64,000 nucleotides of DNA, from contig NZ_JACJUU010000002.1 of the NCBI RefSeq assembly GCF_014237865.1, positions 186,001 to 250,000 of the forward strand, given 5' to 3'. A model generated the notes under the pieces. That model made no database searches. It saw only the letters and a list, made by a program, of their open reading frames with translations, and was not told the DNA's origin. This DNA comes from Pusillimonas minor (GTDB lineage: Bacteria > Pseudomonadota > Gammaproteobacteria > Burkholderiales > Burkholderiaceae_B). The translations under genes were made by a program, and so were the position numbers. Below, piece after piece: positions 1 to 8,805 of this stretch (position 1 is the first letter of the stretch; the number at the start of each line of letters is the position of its first letter).

Positions 1-115
1 CTTTTTTTACGGGTATTTACCCAGACTGGCCGGCTTGGCCGACAAAGCTGTCACGCCATAGATGGGGGCACTGGGGCAGGTTACAAGCATTTCGGCCAAA
101 GTTGAAGTATTCTTA

Positions 116-137
116 AGGGCTAAGTGCCCTCTTTTTT
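116..137 (+). promoter_or_regulatory. Small hairpin plus T-run in leader of aminotransferase gene
   Basis: AGGGC / GCCCT arms (116-120 and 126-130) are followed by CTTTTTT. The stem is only 5 bp and lies about 15 bases before the start codon at 152. It may be a weak terminator of something upstream of the window or a leader element. Nothing else is recognisable in bases 1-115. Confidence 0.25.
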
Positions 138-151
138 AGGAATCATGCGGG

Positions 152-1387
152 ATGACGAGCTCGAACGCCCATAGCCCCAACACGCAACCCTATACGTTTT
201 CGCAGCGTGCGCAAAAAATCACCAGTTCAACGATTCGCGAAATCTTGAAAGTGACCGAGCGCCCCGAAATCATTTCGTTCGCCGGCGGGTTACCGGCAGC
301 CAAGGGGTTTCCCGTCGACACCATTAGCGCGGCCTTCGAACGCGTGCTTAGCCGCAATGGCCGCACCGCGCTGCAGTACGGCCCCACCGAAGGCTACGCA
401 CCCCTGCGCGAATGGGTCACGCAAGACCTGAAACGCGTCGGCGCCACCGACGTCAATATCAACCAGGTACTTATTGTTTCGGGCTCGCAACAGGCGCTCG
501 ACCTGCTGGGCAAACTGTTCATCGACCCGGGCAGCAAGGTATTGGTCGAAGCCCCCAGCTACCTGGGTGCCTTGCAGTCCTTTTCGTTATTCGAGCCCGA
601 CTACGTCGCCGTCCCCACCGACGAACACGGCCTGGTCCCCGAAGGCCTGACCGACGAGCGCGTTGCCGGCGCGCGTTTTATCTACGCCTTGCCTAATTTC
701 CAGAACCCTACGGGCCTCACGCTTAACCTCGAACGCCGCAAAGCGTTGGTCAAGCGCTGCGCCCAGGCCAATGTCCCCATCATCGAAGACGACCCCTACG
801 GCGATCTTCGCTATGCGGGCGAAGCACTGCCGGGCCTGTTGGGGCTGGGCCGCGAAGTCGGCGCCACCGTCATCCGGCTGGGCAGCTTTTCAAAAGTTCT
901 GGCCCCTGGCCTGCGTCTGGGCTACATCGTTGCCCCCGAAGCCATCATTTCGAAGCTGGTTCAAATCAAGCAAGCCACCGACCTTCACACGGCCACGCTC
1001 ACACAAATGGCGGTCTACGAAGCCATTCAAGACGGCTTCCTTAATTTCCATTTGCCGGCCGTGCGCGATATTTACAAAGAACAGTGCGGCTACATGCTCG
1101 AAGCCATGCAGCAGTTCTTTCCGGCAGACGCCCACTGGACGCGCCCCGAAGGCGGCATGTTTATTTGGGTCACGCTACCCGAGCACATCAATGCCTACGA
1201 GCTGCTCGAACGCGCCATCAAGCAAAACGTAGCCTTTGTGCCGGGTGAACCGTTCTATGCCGGCGCCGAGCCCAAACGCAACACCATGCGCCTCAGTTTC
1301 GTCACCGTCTCCGAAGAGCGCATCCGCGAGGGCATCGAAATTCTCGGCCGCCTGATCGCCGAAACGGCCATCAGCAAAGCAGCGTGA
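152..1387 (+). CDS. PLP-dependent aminotransferase, 2-aminoadipate transaminase (LysN)-like
   Basis: A fold-type I PLP aminotransferase of 411 residues, predicted cytoplasmic. Seen: GSQQALDLLGK near residue 111 (phosphate loop), QNPTG at 184-188, DDPYGDLRY at 213-221, and the Schiff-base lysine K248 in GSFSKVLAPGLRLGY. The substrate-domain opening (ISFAGGLP) is typical of LysN / alpha-aminoadipate transaminases and of the catalytic half of MocR regulators. There is no N-terminal GntR HTH, so this is an enzyme rather than a MocR regulator. The start ATG at 152 follows an AGGA box at a slightly long spacing. The stop overlaps the next start (GTGA), so it is translationally coupled to ubiA although no metabolic link is obvious. 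The exact amino donor cannot be read from sequence. Confidence 0.85.
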   Translation: MTSSNAHSPNTQPYTFSQRAQKITSSTIREILKVTERPEIISFAGGLPAAKGFPVDTISAAFERVLSRNGRTALQYGPTEGYAPLREWVTQDLKRVGATDVNINQVLIVSGSQQALDLLGKLFIDPGSKVLVEAPSYLGALQSFSLFEPDYVAVPTDEHGLVPEGLTDERVAGARFIYALPNFQNPTGLTLNLERRKALVKRCAQANVPIIEDDPYGDLRYAGEALPGLLGLGREVGATVIRLGSFSKVLAPGLRLGYIVAPEAIISKLVQIKQATDLHTATLTQMAVYEAIQDGFLNFHLPAVRDIYKEQCGYMLEAMQQFFPADAHWTRPEGGMFIWVTLPEHINAYELLERAIKQNVAFVPGEPFYAGAEPKRNTMRLSFVTVSEERIREGIEILGRLIAETAISKAA

Positions 1388-2310
1388 GCGGGGCCCGGCA
1401 GCAAAAGCCCGACCTGTCCGATATGCGCCACGACGACTGGGTGGCGCGCTACCTGCCGGCCGCCTGGGGCCCTTATGCCCGGCTGTGCCGGCTCGATCGG
1501 CCTGTGGGCACCTGGTTAACGCTTCTGCCCTGCCTGGCGGCACTGGTTCAGGCCGCCGAAGGCTGGCCCACTCTGTTTCGTCTTTTTATATTTTCGCTGG
1601 GCGCCCTGCTCATGCGCGGTGTGGGCTGCACCATCAACGACATCTTCGACCGCGATATCGACAGCAAAGTCGAGCGCACGCGCTTTCGGCCACTGACCAG
1701 CGGGCAACTTTCATTAAAGAATGCCCTGTGGTTCTTGTTCGGGCAGTTTGTGGTGTGCGGCCTCTTGCTGTTCGCCGTTAACGAATACAGCCGCTGGCTG
1801 GCCGTGCTGCTGGTCCCTATTGTTATCGTGTATCCGCTGTGCAAGCGCTTTACGTACTGGCCGCAAATTGTGCTGGGTATCGGGTTTAACTGGGGCATGC
1901 TCATGGCCTGGTCCGACACCCAAAACATCGTGCCGCTGGCCGCCATTGCCATGTGGGTGGGCGCCGTACTGTGGCAGGTCGGTTACGACTCCATCTACGC
2001 CTACGTCGATGTACGCGACGACCTTAAACTAGGGGTCAAGTCAACCGCCATGCGCTTTGGCGAGCACGGTAAACTATGGATCAGCGGGTTTTACGTGGCA
2101 ACAGTGCTGCTTTGGCTGTATACCGGTATTGCCCTTCATTTGTCTTGGGCCTATTTTTTGGTCCTGGCTGTCATTACCGCTCACCTTGCCTGGCAAATGT
2201 GGGTGTTCAGTCTTAGCCGTCCCGACCGCAACTTCATGCTGTTCCGGTCGAACATGACGGTGGGTGTATTACTGATTGTCGCCTCGTTGGGCGGCACCCT
2301 AATCAACTAA
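1384..2310 (+). CDS. ubiA: 4-hydroxybenzoate polyprenyltransferase
   Basis: An integral membrane prenyltransferase (308 residues) that attaches the polyprenyl tail to 4-hydroxybenzoate in ubiquinone synthesis. Both Asp-rich Mg-diphosphate motifs are present: NDIFDRDID at 85-93 and YVDVRDDLKLG at about 207-217. Several hydrophobic segments follow, as expected for the UbiA fold. The GTG start overlaps the preceding stop; an internal ATG at 1423 (13 codons in) is an alternative. The N-terminal extension before the first membrane helix is slightly longer than in short family members. Eleven bases separate it from the downstream antiporter-like gene, so 152-3620 is probably one transcription unit. 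Confidence 0.93.
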   Translation: MSGARQQKPDLSDMRHDDWVARYLPAAWGPYARLCRLDRPVGTWLTLLPCLAALVQAAEGWPTLFRLFIFSLGALLMRGVGCTINDIFDRDIDSKVERTRFRPLTSGQLSLKNALWFLFGQFVVCGLLLFAVNEYSRWLAVLLVPIVIVYPLCKRFTYWPQIVLGIGFNWGMLMAWSDTQNIVPLAAIAMWVGAVLWQVGYDSIYAYVDVRDDLKLGVKSTAMRFGEHGKLWISGFYVATVLLWLYTGIALHLSWAYFLVLAVITAHLAWQMWVFSLSRPDRNFMLFRSNMTVGVLLIVASLGGTLIN

Positions 2311-2321
2311 AGGTCAAACCC

Positions 2322-3620
2322 ATGCCATCTTTCCTTGAAGCGCTGGCAACGTTTCTTTTTGCCGTTGCCATTATCCACACGTTCTCTGTCCCGGTTTTCG
2401 CGCGGTTGGCCAACAAACATGGCCCGCACGCCGGGTTGTGGCACATGCTGGCCGAAGTCGAGGCCGTTTTCGGTGTCTGGGCGTTCGTCCTGATCGTCTT
2501 TATGGTGATTTCGGCCGGAGCGCCCGAGGCCATCAGCTATATCGACTCGCGCAACTTCACCGAGCCCGCTTTTGTGTTTGCCATTATGGTGGTCGCTGCC
2601 AGCAAACCTATTCTTGACCTGGTCGGGATGCTGGTGCGCGGCCTGGCGCGTGCAGTGCCCATACGCACCGAAGTGTCAATGTTCTTTATCACCATGTCGC
2701 TGGTGCCGCTGGCCGGTTCGTTTATTACCGAACCCGCCGCCATGACGCTGGCCGCCCTGTTGTTGCGCGACGCCTACTTCCGGCGTTCTGAACAGGCCGG
2801 CTTCAAGTACCTGACGCTGGGCGTGCTGTTCGTCAATATTTCGATTGGTGGCGTGCTTACAGCCTATGCTGCCCCCCCCGTGCTCATGGTCGCCCAAACC
2901 TTCGGCTGGGACTCCTACTACATGCTGACGCACTTTGGCTGGCGCGCTGCGGCAGCGGTGTTCATCAATGCAGCCCTGCTTACCCTTATTGTGCGCAAGT
3001 ATCTGGTCACGAAAGAAATCGGTACGGGCTCGGGGGTTAACAATGCCGACGAAACCGCCGAAAAACGCCCACCGGCACCGCCCTTCGTCATGGCCATCCA
3101 CCTGGCCTTCCTGGTGGCCATTGTGCTTACCGCGCACCACCCGGCCATGTTCCTGGGCCTGCTCATGATGTTTATCGGCTACGCCGAAGCCTACCCCAAG
3201 TTCCAGAACCGTCTGCTCATTAAAGAAGGCCTGATGGTGGGCTTCTTTCTGGCCGGTCTGGTCATCTTGGGCGGCCTGCAAAAATGGTGGCTGCAAGACT
3301 TGCTGGGCAGCCTTCCGCCCACCGTGCTGTTTTGGGGCGCTACCTTCCTGACGGCACTGACCGATAACGCCGCGCTCACTTATCTGGGCTCTCTGGTCGA
3401 AGGCACCAGCGATATCTGGCGTTATATGCTGGTTGCCGGCGCAGTAACCGGCGGCGGCTTAACCGTCATTGCCAACGCGCCTAACCCGGCTGGCTTTGCC
3501 ATCCTGAAAAACACCTTTCCCGATGGCGCCATTTCACCCCTGAAATTGCTGCTCTCGGCCCTGGTGCCCACGCTTATTGCGGCATTCTTCTTCTTGCTGC
3601 CGCACCAGGCATTCAGCTAA
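2322..3620 (+). CDS. Putative Na+/H+ antiporter family membrane protein
   Basis: A polytopic inner-membrane protein of 432 residues with about ten to twelve hydrophobic segments. The opening (FAVAIIHTFSVPVFARLA) and the pattern of conserved Asp/Asn/Gly in membrane segments, such as FLTALTDNAALTYLGSL and GGLTVIANAPNPAG near the C-terminus, match the 'putative Na+/H+ antiporter' family related to the NhaD/CitM superfamily. A short hydrophilic loop (about residues 230-250, Lys/Glu/Pro-rich) separates two halves. The transported ion is inferred only from the family name. It is the last gene of the ubiA unit and is followed by a strong terminator. Confidence 0.75.
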   Translation: MPSFLEALATFLFAVAIIHTFSVPVFARLANKHGPHAGLWHMLAEVEAVFGVWAFVLIVFMVISAGAPEAISYIDSRNFTEPAFVFAIMVVAASKPILDLVGMLVRGLARAVPIRTEVSMFFITMSLVPLAGSFITEPAAMTLAALLLRDAYFRRSEQAGFKYLTLGVLFVNISIGGVLTAYAAPPVLMVAQTFGWDSYYMLTHFGWRAAAAVFINAALLTLIVRKYLVTKEIGTGSGVNNADETAEKRPPAPPFVMAIHLAFLVAIVLTAHHPAMFLGLLMMFIGYAEAYPKFQNRLLIKEGLMVGFFLAGLVILGGLQKWWLQDLLGSLPPTVLFWGATFLTALTDNAALTYLGSLVEGTSDIWRYMLVAGAVTGGGLTVIANAPNPAGFAILKNTFPDGAISPLKLLLSALVPTLIAAFFFLLPHQAFS

Positions 3621-3657
3621 CGACCACCTGGTCAGGCCCTGCAACCAATACCAAAAA

Positions 3658-3695
3658 GGCCTGAAGCCGCTATAACAGCGGCTTCAGGCCTTTTT
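3658..3695 (+). terminator. Strong intrinsic terminator after antiporter gene
   Basis: A perfect 13-bp stem (3658-3670 with 3678-3690), 7-base loop, followed by TTTTT. An A-run precedes the stem, so it could also work on the other strand. It ends the 152-3620 unit. Confidence 0.9.
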
Positions 3696-3760
3696 ATTTA
3701 TTGCGTCTTCAACGTACCGCCTTAAAAACCGCTTAACTAGCCGAATTTTTTTGGCAACGC

Positions 3761-3791
3761 TGCGCCTGTGGCCGTCTGGCCCACAGGCGCA
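3761..3791 (-). other. Perfect hairpin just after the small membrane ORF
   Basis: Two 11-bp arms (3761-3771 and 3781-3791) with a 9-base loop lie directly behind the stop codon of the 36-residue minus-strand ORF. There is no T-run on the minus strand, so it is at best a factor-dependent end or an mRNA-stabilising 3' structure for the TRAP operon. Confidence 0.4.
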
Positions 3792-3797
3792 TTGCAC

Positions 3798-3908
3798 TTA
3801 CTTTTTACGGTCGCGTCGCAGCATGCGAACCAGCCAGACAAACAGGGTAATGGAGCACACCAGGCCAATGCCGAACAAAGCAAGAACGATCAGTTCACCG
3901 GTTGTCAT
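3798..3908 (-). CDS. Small single-span membrane protein of 36 residues at the end of the TRAP operon
   Basis: An uncharacterised short ORF. It encodes a five-residue polar start (MTTGE), one hydrophobic helix of about 22 residues (LIVLALFGIGLVCSIT and on to LVR), and a strongly basic tail (RMLRRDRKK), so an N-out/C-in orientation is predicted by the positive-inside rule. A GGAG box sits about 7 bases before its ATG. It lies 34 bases downstream of dctP on the same strand and is followed at once by a hairpin, so it looks like the last gene of the TRAP operon. I do not recognise a family. A small accessory or stabilising subunit of the TRAP permease is one possibility, but this is inference. Confidence 0.6.
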   Translation of the reverse strand: MTTGELIVLALFGIGLVCSITLFVWLVRMLRRDRKK

Positions 3909-3942
3909 CGTGTGCTCCGTACCCGTTTATATCAAGCTGTGA

Positions 3943-4911
3943 TTACTGGTTGCCACCAAACTTGGCACGCAGTTCTGCGGCGTACTTGGGGCTGGCCTGG
4001 TCAATCGCTTTCCAGGCTTCGGTGTTGGCTTGCTTGACGAAAGCATCGCCGTTGCTGACCGACACCATTTCAATACCGAACTCTTCCTGACGCTTCTTCT
4101 CGGCAACAGCCAGCTCATGGTCTTTGGCGTAATTGGCCTCAACTTTGGCCATTTGCGCTTTCAAGAACTCGCGCTGTTCGTTGTTCAGCTTCTTTTCCCA
4201 GGTGTCCTGGTTCATGAACAGGCTGACTTCTACGTTGTAGAAACCAGGTTCAACGCGGTACTTGGTTTTTTCTTGCCAACCCAGGTCAAAAATACCTACG
4301 CTAGGCCAGCCGTAGCCGTCGACCACACCACGCTCAAGCGCTGTAAATACTTCGCCGGGGGGTACTTGCAAAGGCGCTGCGCCAAGCGACTGGAAGAACG
4401 CACGGTACACAGGCACACTGCGCAGCTTCATGCCGGCAAACGAATTGCCATCGGGCTTTTTGTTGCTGTATACGTGGTATTTCAGGCCATCGGTAGTACG
4501 ACCCAACCACACCATGTTGGCCTTTTCGCGATGGATCTTGTCCATCAGTTCGTAGCCGCCGTTTTTACGCAGCTCGGCCATGGGAGTATTGGTTACGGTC
4601 AGGGCCAGGCCTTCGGGCACCAGGTTGGCGTGGAACACGGCCGTTGTGTTGGCGATATCGACCACACCCGAACGCAGGGCACTACCGACTTCGAACGGAG
4701 GCATGGACTCGGGGCCACCCACAAACTGGATCTGGACCAGACCTTTGCCTTCGGCGTTCACCGAGTTCATGAATTCGTTGAACTGACGGAAGAAGAACGC
4801 ATCTTTGTTGAATACGCTAACAGCTTTCAGTGTGACTTCTGCACCTTGTGCCGACACCGCGGCCAAGCCAAGCACCGCGCCCAGCGCGATTTTTTTCAAT
4901 TGAAACTTCAT
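3943..4911 (-). CDS. TRAP transporter solute-binding protein (DctP family)
   Basis: A periplasmic binding protein of 322 residues that captures an organic acid for a tripartite ATP-independent transporter. It has a clear signal peptide (basic MKFQLKK, hydrophobic core, AQGA cleavage region near residue 23). Family hallmarks include PPFEVGSALRSGVVDIA, RSVPVYRAFFQSLGA (the Arg normally contacts the substrate carboxylate) and ALERGVVDGYGWP. The start chosen is the ATG at 4911, not the in-frame ATG at 4965, because AGGAGA lies about 7 bases before it and the signal peptide begins there. It is third in the order dctQ-dctM-dctP. Its closest relative in the window is the island DctP at 32565-33536, which shares the same blocks. 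Confidence 0.92.
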   Translation of the reverse strand: MKFQLKKIALGAVLGLAAVSAQGAEVTLKAVSVFNKDAFFFRQFNEFMNSVNAEGKGLVQIQFVGGPESMPPFEVGSALRSGVVDIANTTAVFHANLVPEGLALTVTNTPMAELRKNGGYELMDKIHREKANMVWLGRTTDGLKYHVYSNKKPDGNSFAGMKLRSVPVYRAFFQSLGAAPLQVPPGEVFTALERGVVDGYGWPSVGIFDLGWQEKTKYRVEPGFYNVEVSLFMNQDTWEKKLNNEQREFLKAQMAKVEANYAKDHELAVAEKKRQEEFGIEMVSVSNGDAFVKQANTEAWKAIDQASPKYAAELRAKFGGNQ

Positions 4912-4928
4912 GTACAGATCTCCTTTGG

Positions 4929-6248
4929 TTACATCATGAGTTGTGGCAGCCCCACAGCCAGCCACGGGATTAACAAGATCAAGCCCAGCACCAGCAGCTC
5001 AATGAGAAGGTATGGCATGACCGACGCATAAATTTGCGTCAGACGAATTTGTGGCGGGGCCACGCTTTGCATGACCATGCACAGCAAACCGAATGGCGGC
5101 GTCAGCAGGCCCATTTCCATGGCCAGCAAGAACATGACGCCCAGCCAGATGGGGTCGATACCGGCCGCGTTGGCCAGAGGCATGAAGAACGGCAGCGTAA
5201 TCATCATCATGCTGACCTGGTCAATCACACATCCCAAGGCCAGCAGAATCAGCAGCATACCGATAATCAGCCACATGGGCGACAGGTTGTACTCGGTAAT
5301 CAGGTTAAGCAAACCCGTGGTAGCCCCCGAAAAGCTGAGCAACTGCGAGAACGTAGTCGACGCAATCAGCACAAACAGAATCACCACAGAAATACGAGCA
5401 GTTTCGATGAGCGACTTGTAAAAGCTGCTGACGGTGAAAGTGCCATAGCACATCGTGGCAATAGTAGCCGCGACCGCGCCAATAGCGGCAGACTCGGTAG
5501 GCGAGGCCCAACCCACCAGCATGCTGCCCACCACAGCAACGAAAATACCCAACAGCGGCACCACGTCGCGCATGAAAGGCTTCCACTTTTCCCAGCCCGA
5601 GACGCGCTCGCTGGGATCGTCGGCGGGCGCCAGTTCGGGGTTCATTTTGCAGCGCAAAACAACATAGCCGACGAACATGACAGACAACAGAATGCCCGGA
5701 ATAATGCCGCCAATAAGCAGTTTGGAAATGGAAATGCCGGCCAGACTGCCCAGCATCACGGCCAGCGCCGAAGGCGGAATGAGCATGGCAATGCCGCCTA
5801 CCGCCATAATCGGGCCCATAGCCAGGTTAGGGTGGTAGCCCCGTCGCATCATTTCGGGCAACAAGGTGCCCCCCATCATGGCCGTATTGGCAATGGTTGA
5901 ACCCGACAAGGTGGCAAACACCGTACCGCCAACCACCGACACAACAGACAACCGCCCAGGCACCCGGGCGATAAGGCGTTCGATGGCGTTAATGGCCTTG
6001 AACGCCAGCCCGGTATGAAACAGGACCTCGCCCATAAGAATGAACAGCGGGATGGGCGTTAACGAAAAACTGCTGACAGACTGAATGGAATTGCGAACCA
6101 GTTGACTGACACCGGCCTCGCCCCCCATGAACACCCATGCGCCCAGCAGGTTGACCCCCAGAAACGCAAAAGCAACTGGCACGCCAACGAGCATCAGCAC
6201 GAAGAGCGTACCCAACAACAACATAATTGCCGACTGCCAATCCATCAT
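4929..6248 (-). CDS. TRAP transporter large permease (DctM family)
   Basis: An inner-membrane subunit of 439 residues with about twelve hydrophobic segments, the channel-forming, sodium-coupled part of the TRAP transporter. Typical DctM blocks are visible: FILMGEVLFHTGLA, LSGSTIANTAMMGG, MLIPPSALAVMLGS and GLLTPPFGLLCMVMQS. Its ATG overlaps the dctQ stop (ATGA), so the two are coupled. ATG at 6245 would shorten it by one residue. Seventeen bases separate it from dctP. Confidence 0.92.
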   Translation of the reverse strand: MMDWQSAIMLLLGTLFVLMLVGVPVAFAFLGVNLLGAWVFMGGEAGVSQLVRNSIQSVSSFSLTPIPLFILMGEVLFHTGLAFKAINAIERLIARVPGRLSVVSVVGGTVFATLSGSTIANTAMMGGTLLPEMMRRGYHPNLAMGPIMAVGGIAMLIPPSALAVMLGSLAGISISKLLIGGIIPGILLSVMFVGYVVLRCKMNPELAPADDPSERVSGWEKWKPFMRDVVPLLGIFVAVVGSMLVGWASPTESAAIGAVAATIATMCYGTFTVSSFYKSLIETARISVVILFVLIASTTFSQLLSFSGATTGLLNLITEYNLSPMWLIIGMLLILLALGCVIDQVSMMMITLPFFMPLANAAGIDPIWLGVMFLLAMEMGLLTPPFGLLCMVMQSVAPPQIRLTQIYASVMPYLLIELLVLGLILLIPWLAVGLPQLMM

Positions 6249-6775
6249 GCCACCTTATCTTTGAAAAACAGACCTGCAAACTGACGTGTAAATTCGATGG
6301 TCAGCAGCACAAAGCAAAACAGCATGGGCAGCCCAAGCCACCACTCGGGGAACATCAGCACCTTGAACACGATACCGCCCTGCTGCGCGGCGTCGAGCAG
6401 GCTGGTGTAGCTGTACCAGGCCAAAACCGCCGAAATAAACAGGCACACGCCGTAAGACACCAGGCCTACCAAAAACGCAGCTGCCCCGGTGAAATTACGC
6501 ACAATGACGTCGACACGAATGTGGTCGTTGGTATAAACCAGCCAGGGTGCCGCACAAAACGCGGCAATCATCATCATGTATTCAGTGACTTCGACAGCCC
6601 ACTGAATTGATGTGACACCCAGATTTCGAAGCAGAACGTCGGCGCACACCAGCAGCGCCATGGCAAAGAAAAGCAAGGCGGCAAAAGCGCCCGTACCATT
6701 TAACAGGCCCCTATAGGCCCGCGACAGCCCGGAGCCGCCGACCGGCCCGGACTGTGTCTCGAAAGATTGTTGCAT
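6245..6775 (-). CDS. TRAP transporter small permease (DctQ family)
   Basis: A 176-residue membrane protein with four hydrophobic segments. The block WAVEVTEYMMMIAAFCAAPWLVYTNDHIRVDVI is the DctQ hallmark, and the PEWWLGLPMLFCF segment near the C-terminus is also typical. It probably starts the dctQMP unit, although the aldolase-like gene upstream on the same strand is only 100 bases away and may be cotranscribed. No substrate can be assigned. Confidence 0.9.
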   Translation of the reverse strand: MQQSFETQSGPVGGSGLSRAYRGLLNGTGAFAALLFFAMALLVCADVLLRNLGVTSIQWAVEVTEYMMMIAAFCAAPWLVYTNDHIRVDVIVRNFTGAAAFLVGLVSYGVCLFISAVLAWYSYTSLLDAAQQGGIVFKVLMFPEWWLGLPMLFCFVLLTIEFTRQFAGLFFKDKVA

Positions 6776-6875
6776 ACGACTCGTCCTGTAAGCGTTGAGC
6801 GCAGAATTTTAACCTTAAACAATGACAGCCTAAACCATCTGCATGTAACACTCGAAGAGTCGCCCTACACATCGC

Positions 6876-7634
6876 CTACCAGGAGGCCCCTTTTTCGGCA
6901 TGCATTTTGCGCACCATGGCCTTGAAGAACTTAACGGCGAAATCGTCTTCACGAATAAGCATGGCCGTCAAGTCTGCGCATTTCTGTGCAATTTCGTCTG
7001 ACAACGCTACATCCTCGCCCCCCATCGCCGCCGCCTGACACTGAATTTCGGCAGCGCGCTGCACCGTCCAGAGCAGAAAAAATGCTTTTTCGATGGAGCT
7101 TTCGCCCACGGCCACGCCATGATTACGCAGCACCAGAATGTGTTTGTTACCCAAACTGTCCAGCATGCGGGCCTTTTCGTCGGCAAACAACGTAATGCCC
7201 TCGAAGGCGTGATAGCCCACCCGCCCATACAACTGCGCCCCGTAAAAATTGTTGTGATCAAAACCGTTCTGCTTTTGTGCCACGGCCGAGATCGGCGTCG
7301 TATGGGTGTGAATCAGGCAATGGATATCGTCGCGCGCACCATGCACAGCGCTGTGCAAAGCAAAACCCGCTGGGTTTGCATCGTATTCGGAGACCTCAAG
7401 CTTATGGCCATCGAGGTCGACCTTAAGCAGGTTGGCCGGCGTGACCTCGCTATAGTTCAGCCCAAAGGGGTTAACCAGGTAATGGTGCGTCGGCCCCGGC
7501 AACCGCGCCGAAATATGGTTAAAAATTGTCTCGGTCCAGCCAGAAAAATCAACCAGCCGATAGCAATACGCCAGCTGTTCACGCAAAGCCCATTCGGCTT
7601 CAGGGCAGTTTTCGGGGCGGGTAACGGGTGACAT
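6876..7634 (-). CDS. Class II aldolase / adducin family protein
   Basis: A zinc-dependent class II aldolase-fold protein of 252 residues. The metal-binding HTH pair (H109, H111 in CLIHTHTTP) and the distal RNHGVAVG histidine (H172) are in place. Members are fuculose-phosphate-type aldolases, epimerases, or decarboxylases acting on hydroxy acids; the sequence does not decide between them. It sits between the TRAP genes and a ketopantoate-reductase-like gene on the same strand, which suggests use of an imported hydroxy or keto acid. The ATG at 7634 has an AGGAGA box (in CCAGGAGATCTGACC) upstream. The only similar gene type in the window is the island pair at 18623 and 25221. Confidence 0.85.
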   Translation of the reverse strand: MSPVTRPENCPEAEWALREQLAYCYRLVDFSGWTETIFNHISARLPGPTHHYLVNPFGLNYSEVTPANLLKVDLDGHKLEVSEYDANPAGFALHSAVHGARDDIHCLIHTHTTPISAVAQKQNGFDHNNFYGAQLYGRVGYHAFEGITLFADEKARMLDSLGNKHILVLRNHGVAVGESSIEKAFFLLWTVQRAAEIQCQAAAMGGEDVALSDEIAQKCADLTAMLIREDDFAVKFFKAMVRKMHAEKGASW

Positions 7635-7658
7635 GGTCAGATCTCCTGGGGGTGAAGG

Positions 7659-8651
7659 TTATTGTTTAGAGGCATGGGCGCCCCGAAACCGCGCCAGCGC
7701 CAGAATGTCGCGACTGACCGGCATGGGGATATTCATACGGTCTGCCAGCTCGATAACGGCATCGCCAATGGCGGCCAATTCAAGCGGCAGGCCTTTTTCG
7801 TAGTCTTGCAGCATCGACGTCTTGACCGGGCCCATACCGGCCGCCAGTTCTAAAAAGGTGTGCGGGTCAAAGTTGATGCGCGCCCCATAGGCTGCCGCCA
7901 CCGCCAGGCCTTCGTTCAGCATTTTGACCACAATCTGCTTGATATCGGGCTCGGAATACAATTGGTCGAGCGTGCCGCCAATAACGACCGAGAGCGGATT
8001 GGAGGTCAGGTTAGCCAGAATTTTCGTCCAGAGCGTGTCGCGAATGCGATCGACGCCGCGCGCTTCTATGCCGGCCCGCTCAACCATGGCGCGCAAGCGT
8101 TCCAGGCGTGGGGTCAGTTCGCCGGAGGGTTCGCCAAAGACCACCAGGTGCGGGTTAACAGACCTGACCACCCCCGGGGACAGGGCTTGCGCCGTAATAA
8201 ATACCACGCAACCAATAACCTGGGCCAACGGCACAGCGCGGGCCAAGGCACCGCTTGGGTCGACGGCATGCACCGGCTGCCCGTCGAAGCGGCCGCCTTC
8301 GGCAAAAAAGTACCACCACGGGACGCCGTTAACCATGGGCACCACCACAGTGTCGTCACCCAATAAGGGCGCCAGGGTGGGCAACAAGGCGGGCAAGGCT
8401 TGCGCCTTGGTGCATACAAAGACAATATCTTGCACGCCAAAATCGGCACAGTCGTCGCTGGCATTCACGTTAACGCGGTGCTCGCCGTCAAGGTCGTGCA
8501 AGCAGATACCACCGGTTTGCAACGCCGCCAGCGTCGCCCCGCGAGCCAGCACGTTTACCGGCTGCCCGGCAGCCTGCAACCTTGCCGCAAGGGTGCAGCC
8601 GATTGCGCCCGCACCCACTACACACACTTTTAAAGAAGTCGATTCTGTCAT
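7659..8651 (-). CDS. 2-dehydropantoate 2-reductase family protein
   Basis: An NADPH-dependent ketopantoate-reductase-type enzyme of 330 residues. The N-terminal Rossmann motif VVGAGAIGCTLAARL (about 11-25) and the C-terminal helical domain with the conserved lysine in LWTKILANLTSNPLSVVIGG are visible. Canonical PanE makes pantoate for CoA. Family members beside TRAP and aldolase genes often act on other 2-keto acids, so I do not assign panE. It is 24 bases upstream of the aldolase-like gene and probably the first gene of this minus-strand unit. The 154-bp gap to the divergent gene at 8806 should hold both promoters; I see no clear operator in it. Confidence 0.82.
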   Translation of the reverse strand: MTESTSLKVCVVGAGAIGCTLAARLQAAGQPVNVLARGATLAALQTGGICLHDLDGEHRVNVNASDDCADFGVQDIVFVCTKAQALPALLPTLAPLLGDDTVVVPMVNGVPWWYFFAEGGRFDGQPVHAVDPSGALARAVPLAQVIGCVVFITAQALSPGVVRSVNPHLVVFGEPSGELTPRLERLRAMVERAGIEARGVDRIRDTLWTKILANLTSNPLSVVIGGTLDQLYSEPDIKQIVVKMLNEGLAVAAAYGARINFDPHTFLELAAGMGPVKTSMLQDYEKGLPLELAAIGDAVIELADRMNIPMPVSRDILALARFRGAHASKQ

Positions 8652-8805
8652 CTGCCTAGCCTATGTCTGCCCGCTGCAGAACATACCGGGCACCTGCGCC
8701 CGGCCGGCCCGCAGCGCAGGCGCTTGAAACAAGAAAATTTTACCCTTAAAGCATTTTGAGCAAACTAGGGGAAATCGCTTAAAATTTCAGCTTTAGGCGT
8801 TCATC

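Noticed and set aside
152-1387. MocR-type regulator
   Set aside because: The aminotransferase domain is present but there is no N-terminal GntR HTH.
4030-5900. Long plus-strand open frames opposite the TRAP genes
   Set aside because: Their translations are Gln/His/Arg-rich, lack family similarity and lie exactly antisense to the well-supported dctP and dctM genes.
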